Part shown: in pieces, positions 62,890 through 64,000 of the stretch
Numbering within the stretch: the stretch's first letter is position 1
Layout of the letters: each line of letters begins with the position of its first letter
Assembly: GCA_013397865.1 (NCBI GenBank)
Contig: VZTI01005559.1
Coordinates: 1,565,144-1,629,143 of the forward strand
Source of the DNA: Struthidea cinerea
Taxonomy: Eukaryota > Chordata > Aves > Passeriformes > Corcoracidae
Direction of reading: 5' to 3'
DNA length: 64,000 nt
Made by a program: the position numbers and the translations under genes
The notes under the pieces: model-generated
What the model was told of the DNA's origin: nothing
The model's database searches: none
Seen by the model: the letters and a program-made list of their open reading frames with translations, nothing else

Positions 62890-64000
62890 TGGACTTCCAA
62901 ATCATCTTCCCGATGCAGCAGGAGAAGCCTTAGAGAGAAGAAAAGGAAGCTGAAGTTTGCTTCCCAGATCGCTGACTAAACTTTGCTGCCAGCAGCCATT
63001 CCTGCCAGACTGACTCTCCAGTGGTGCTCAGACTGTTCCTGTTGGTGCTGCCACAGCTGCCCTATGGGGAGGCAGCAGGCTTTGCACAACAGAGGCAACA
63101 GACAAGAGGGCTGCAGCTGTGGCTTTGGGGTAAAAGAGCTGCTCTACTTTTTACCAGATGGGCTGGCAATGAATAGGATCCCCTTTCCAGAGATATTTTG
63201 CCTTCTCCTAAGTATGTCAGCTCGATGTAGGCGGTGGCCAATGCCATGTGCAGTTACCAGCCCTGACTAGTGCATTCAGCAGCTGGCCAGCATCATGAAA
63301 ATGCTTGGAACAGGCATCTTTTGCCACCTCCATACTGCTCAGTTGCATGAGGGAGAAAGTGAATGCCTTGAACAGCAGAAGGCTTTGTGCTATGAGAAGA
63401 ACACGCATTTAATTCTGCATGCTAGAAGCTGAGCAAACATACTGCCTTGAAAAACGTGCACAGAGGCTTAGTCCTCACCTTCCCCAGAGCCTGCTGTCAG
63501 AGGGCCGAGAATGTGTCTGGTTACAGATGGGATACAAAGTTTTTCATGGCTAGACTAACAGCTTTCACTAGAGCCATCTTTTGAGTCTGTTGCAAGTTAG
63601 TGCTTAAATATTACAGTGTAACCCTTGCAAAAAATAACCAGGTACACAGGTAGCAGGTCAGAACTGCTCTGATGTGAGAATAAGGATTGGAGGGTGACAG
63701 TCTTAACGCAGTTCTAGGCAGACGTCTACATCTTGCAAAAAACCCGCCACCATAGCAAACTTTTGTATTTCCTGTCACTGGCAGTCTTGGGCAAGAGGTC
63801 CAGTTGTGATAGGAGGTATCGTGCATTCAGCCATATTATTGGGATAGGATGGAGGTGGATTTACCTCTGCCTCAGCAGCACCAAACCCATTGCTCAGCCA
63901 TTCTGTGTCTCTTGCTTGTCATGGAGAACCTTAAGTGCAGTGTGAGAAACGACTTACGGCTTATGCTGGGAGCCTGAAGTGATGCCGCTAGGAAGGATGC
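62890..64000 (+). other. ANKRD54: ANKRD54 3' UTR and downstream DNA
   Basis: Sequence after the TAA at 62887-62889. I see no AATAAA or ATTAAA to the window end, so the ANKRD54 transcript end is either beyond the window or uses a variant signal. Open frames such as 62983-63270 (+) have no recognisable domain. In human the next gene on this side is GALR3; no part of it is visible. Confidence 0.45.

Overview
This is a gene-dense stretch of a vertebrate nuclear genome, almost certainly a bird. The evidence is intron-containing genes with GT-AG splice sites and CpG-rich promoters, compact introns, and CR1 retroposon tails near 24.3, 34.9 and 41.4 kb. The conserved block SOX10 - POLR2F - C22orf23 - MICALL1 - EIF3L - ANKRD54 matches human 22q13.1. 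No bacterial features are present. I rebuilt the gene models by hand from splice sites, reading phase and recalled human proteins; every coding model keeps phase throughout.

Layout. SOX10 (+) has three coding exons from 1030 to 8362 and a 3' UTR to about 10130; its promoter lies to the left of the window. After about 3 kb of intergenic DNA comes POLR2F (-, 13308-17077). It shares a CpG-rich head-to-head promoter of about 150 bp with C22orf23 (+, 17226-20445). C22orf23 converges on MICALL1 (-, 23035 to about 42000), whose first exon runs into a 65-base assembly gap that removes the start codon and part of the promoter. EIF3L (-, 45233-54553) and ANKRD54 (+, 54851-62889) are also head to head, about 300 bp apart.

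Two items lie outside this known set. First, the MICALL1-EIF3L interval holds a phase-consistent three-exon model on the minus strand (42893-43818) with its own poly(A) signal. It would encode a 179-residue single-pass membrane protein that I do not recognise; it is the best candidate here for something undescribed. Second, ANKRD54 intron 2 contains a decayed endogenous retrovirus in antisense (55961-58625). It has one full and one truncated LTR, a primer-binding-site-like sequence, a polypurine tract, a gag-like fragment and a hydrophobic leader in frame with it.

The genes do not form a pathway. SOX10 is a neural-crest and glial transcription factor. POLR2F is a shared RNA polymerase subunit. 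C22orf23 is an UPF0193 family protein. MICALL1 is a recycling-endosome scaffold. EIF3L is a translation initiation factor subunit. ANKRD54 is a shuttling ankyrin adaptor. What they share is ancient synteny and paired promoters. The C22orf23 promoter carries RFX-like X-box sequences, which would fit a ciliary role for that gene.
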